Shown here: one piece after another, positions 63,488 to 64,000 of the stretch
Numbering within the stretch: the stretch's first letter is position 1
How the letters are laid out: the number at the start of each line of letters is the position of its first letter
Source: Frankia casuarinae
Lineage (GTDB): Bacteria > Actinomycetota > Actinomycetes > Frankiales > Frankiaceae
Assembly (NCBI RefSeq): GCF_000013345.1
Contig: NC_007777.1
Coordinates: forward strand, 558,001-622,000
Length of the DNA stretch: 64,000 nucleotides
Direction of reading: 5' to 3'
Notes under the pieces: generated by a model
What the model was told of the DNA's origin: nothing
Seen by the model: the letters and a program-made list of their open reading frames with translations, nothing else
Database searches by the model: none
Position numbers and translations under genes: made by a program

Positions 63488-64000
63488 AGAGCGGGACTCG
63501 ACAAACGTCCGCGGGACGTCGCGTCGATGTTCGACGGGGTGGCCAACCGGTACGACCTGACCAACACCGTGCTCACCGGCGGGCTCGACCGGACCTGGCG
63601 GCGCGCCGCGGCGGGCGCGCTGGACCTGCGGCCGGGGCTTCGGGTCCTCGACCTCGCCGCCGGGACGGCGACCTCGTCACGAGCCTTCGCTCTCGCCGGG
63701 ACCGATGTGGTGGCCTGTGACTTCTCCCTGGGGATGCTGCGGGCCGGGCAGCGTCGGCTGGCGTCGCGGCCGTTGCCGGGGGAGGCTGGGCGGATCCTGC
63801 TGACCGCCGGGGACGGGCTGCGGCTGCCGTTCCGGGACGAGACCTTTGACCGGACGACGATCTCGTTCGGTCTGCGCAACGTCGCCGACACGTTCGGCTG
63901 CCTCACCGAGCTGCGTCGGGTGACCCGTCCGGGCGGGATGCTCGTGGTGTGCGAGTTCAGCCGCCCGGTCTGGGCGCTCTGGCGGACGGTCTACGTCGAG
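63479..64000 (+). CDS. menG: Demethylmenaquinone methyltransferase, 5' part
   Basis: UbiE/MenG family; C-methylates demethylmenaquinone in the last step of menaquinone synthesis. The visible 174 codons show [16 protein letters not shown] (family N-terminus), [11 protein letters not shown] (SAM motif I), [20 protein letters not shown] and [10 protein letters not shown]. The gene runs off the right edge. ATG 63479 is in the second copy of a 20-base duplication; GTG 63482 is an alternative. Confidence 0.93.
   Translation, partial: MVSRAGLDKRPRDVASMFDGVANRYDLTNTVLTGGLDRTWRRAAAGALDLRPGLRVLDLAAGTATSSRAFALAGTDVVACDFSLGMLRAGQRRLASRPLPGEAGRILLTAGDGLRLPFRDETFDRTTISFGLRNVADTFGCLTELRRVTRPGGMLVVCEFSRPVWALWRTVYVE

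Overview
The window is 64 kb of very GC-rich DNA with strongly biased third codon positions, frequent GTG starts and 1- to 4-base gene overlaps. The gene order bS22 / epimerase / acyltransferase / HAD / BldN-type sigma / glutaredoxin / rex / hemA-C-D-B, the block hemL / phosphatase / tlpA / ccdA / resB / ccsB, and the futalosine menaquinone genes are all typical of filamentous Actinobacteria. The density of short tandem repeats and mobile DNA fits Frankia or a close relative. The genus is an inference; no 16S gene is present. I found no tRNA, rRNA or CRISPR array.

Layout. 0.3-5.1 kb: proC, the 32-residue ribosomal protein bS22, a SAM hydroxide adenosyltransferase, and an SDR-acyltransferase pair. 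5.1-7.0 kb (minus strand): a HAD phosphatase and a BldN-like ECF sigma factor. 7.2-14.3 kb: a glutaredoxin-like gene, then rex with a clear Rex box and the overlapping hemA-hemC-hemD-hemB operon. 14.9-17.8 kb: copper chaperone and copper ATPase behind a CsoR-like site. 17.9-20.5 kb: metG (minus strand) and a small secreted protein.

21.0-29.1 kb: an accessory island. It is a Tn7/Tn5053-type transposon (TnsA, TnsB, TnsC, TniQ) with recognisable ends and a 5-base target duplication, but tnsB carries an internal deletion with frameshift and tniQ carries three frameshifts. Its cargo is an Imm-5-like protein, a small CxxC protein and a methyltransferase. Its right side is nested with a 218-bp element holding a merR fragment. 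29.6-33.6 kb: an atypical arginyl-tRNA synthetase gene split by an IS66-family element with a perfect 8-base duplication.

33.7-42.9 kb: a small repeat-encoded membrane protein, hemL, a histidine phosphatase, an RlmA-like methyltransferase and the system II cytochrome c maturation genes (tlpA, ccdA, resB, ccsB). 43.2-49.8 kb: mqnL, mqnP, mqnM (UbiD, UbiA and UbiX types), mqnE, mqnA and small membrane proteins. 49.8-51.9 kb: an XRE regulator and a stand-alone receiver protein. 52.2-58.3 kb: sulfur assimilation, with a cysteine-type leader peptide, ferredoxin sulfite reductase, a zinc ribbon, APS reductase, a uroporphyrinogen methyltransferase fusion, a sirohydrochlorin chelatase and a ferredoxin-NADP reductase. 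58.7-64 kb: a membrane Ser/Thr kinase, mqnC behind a triplicated 93-bp repeat, an aminofutalosine-deaminase candidate, and the start of menG.

The core genes share a theme of respiration and tetrapyrroles. Heme synthesis is placed under the NADH sensor Rex; hemL and cytochrome c maturation form one transcription unit; menaquinone synthesis and siroheme-dependent sulfite reduction follow. The accessory island is the only part with clear gene decay.
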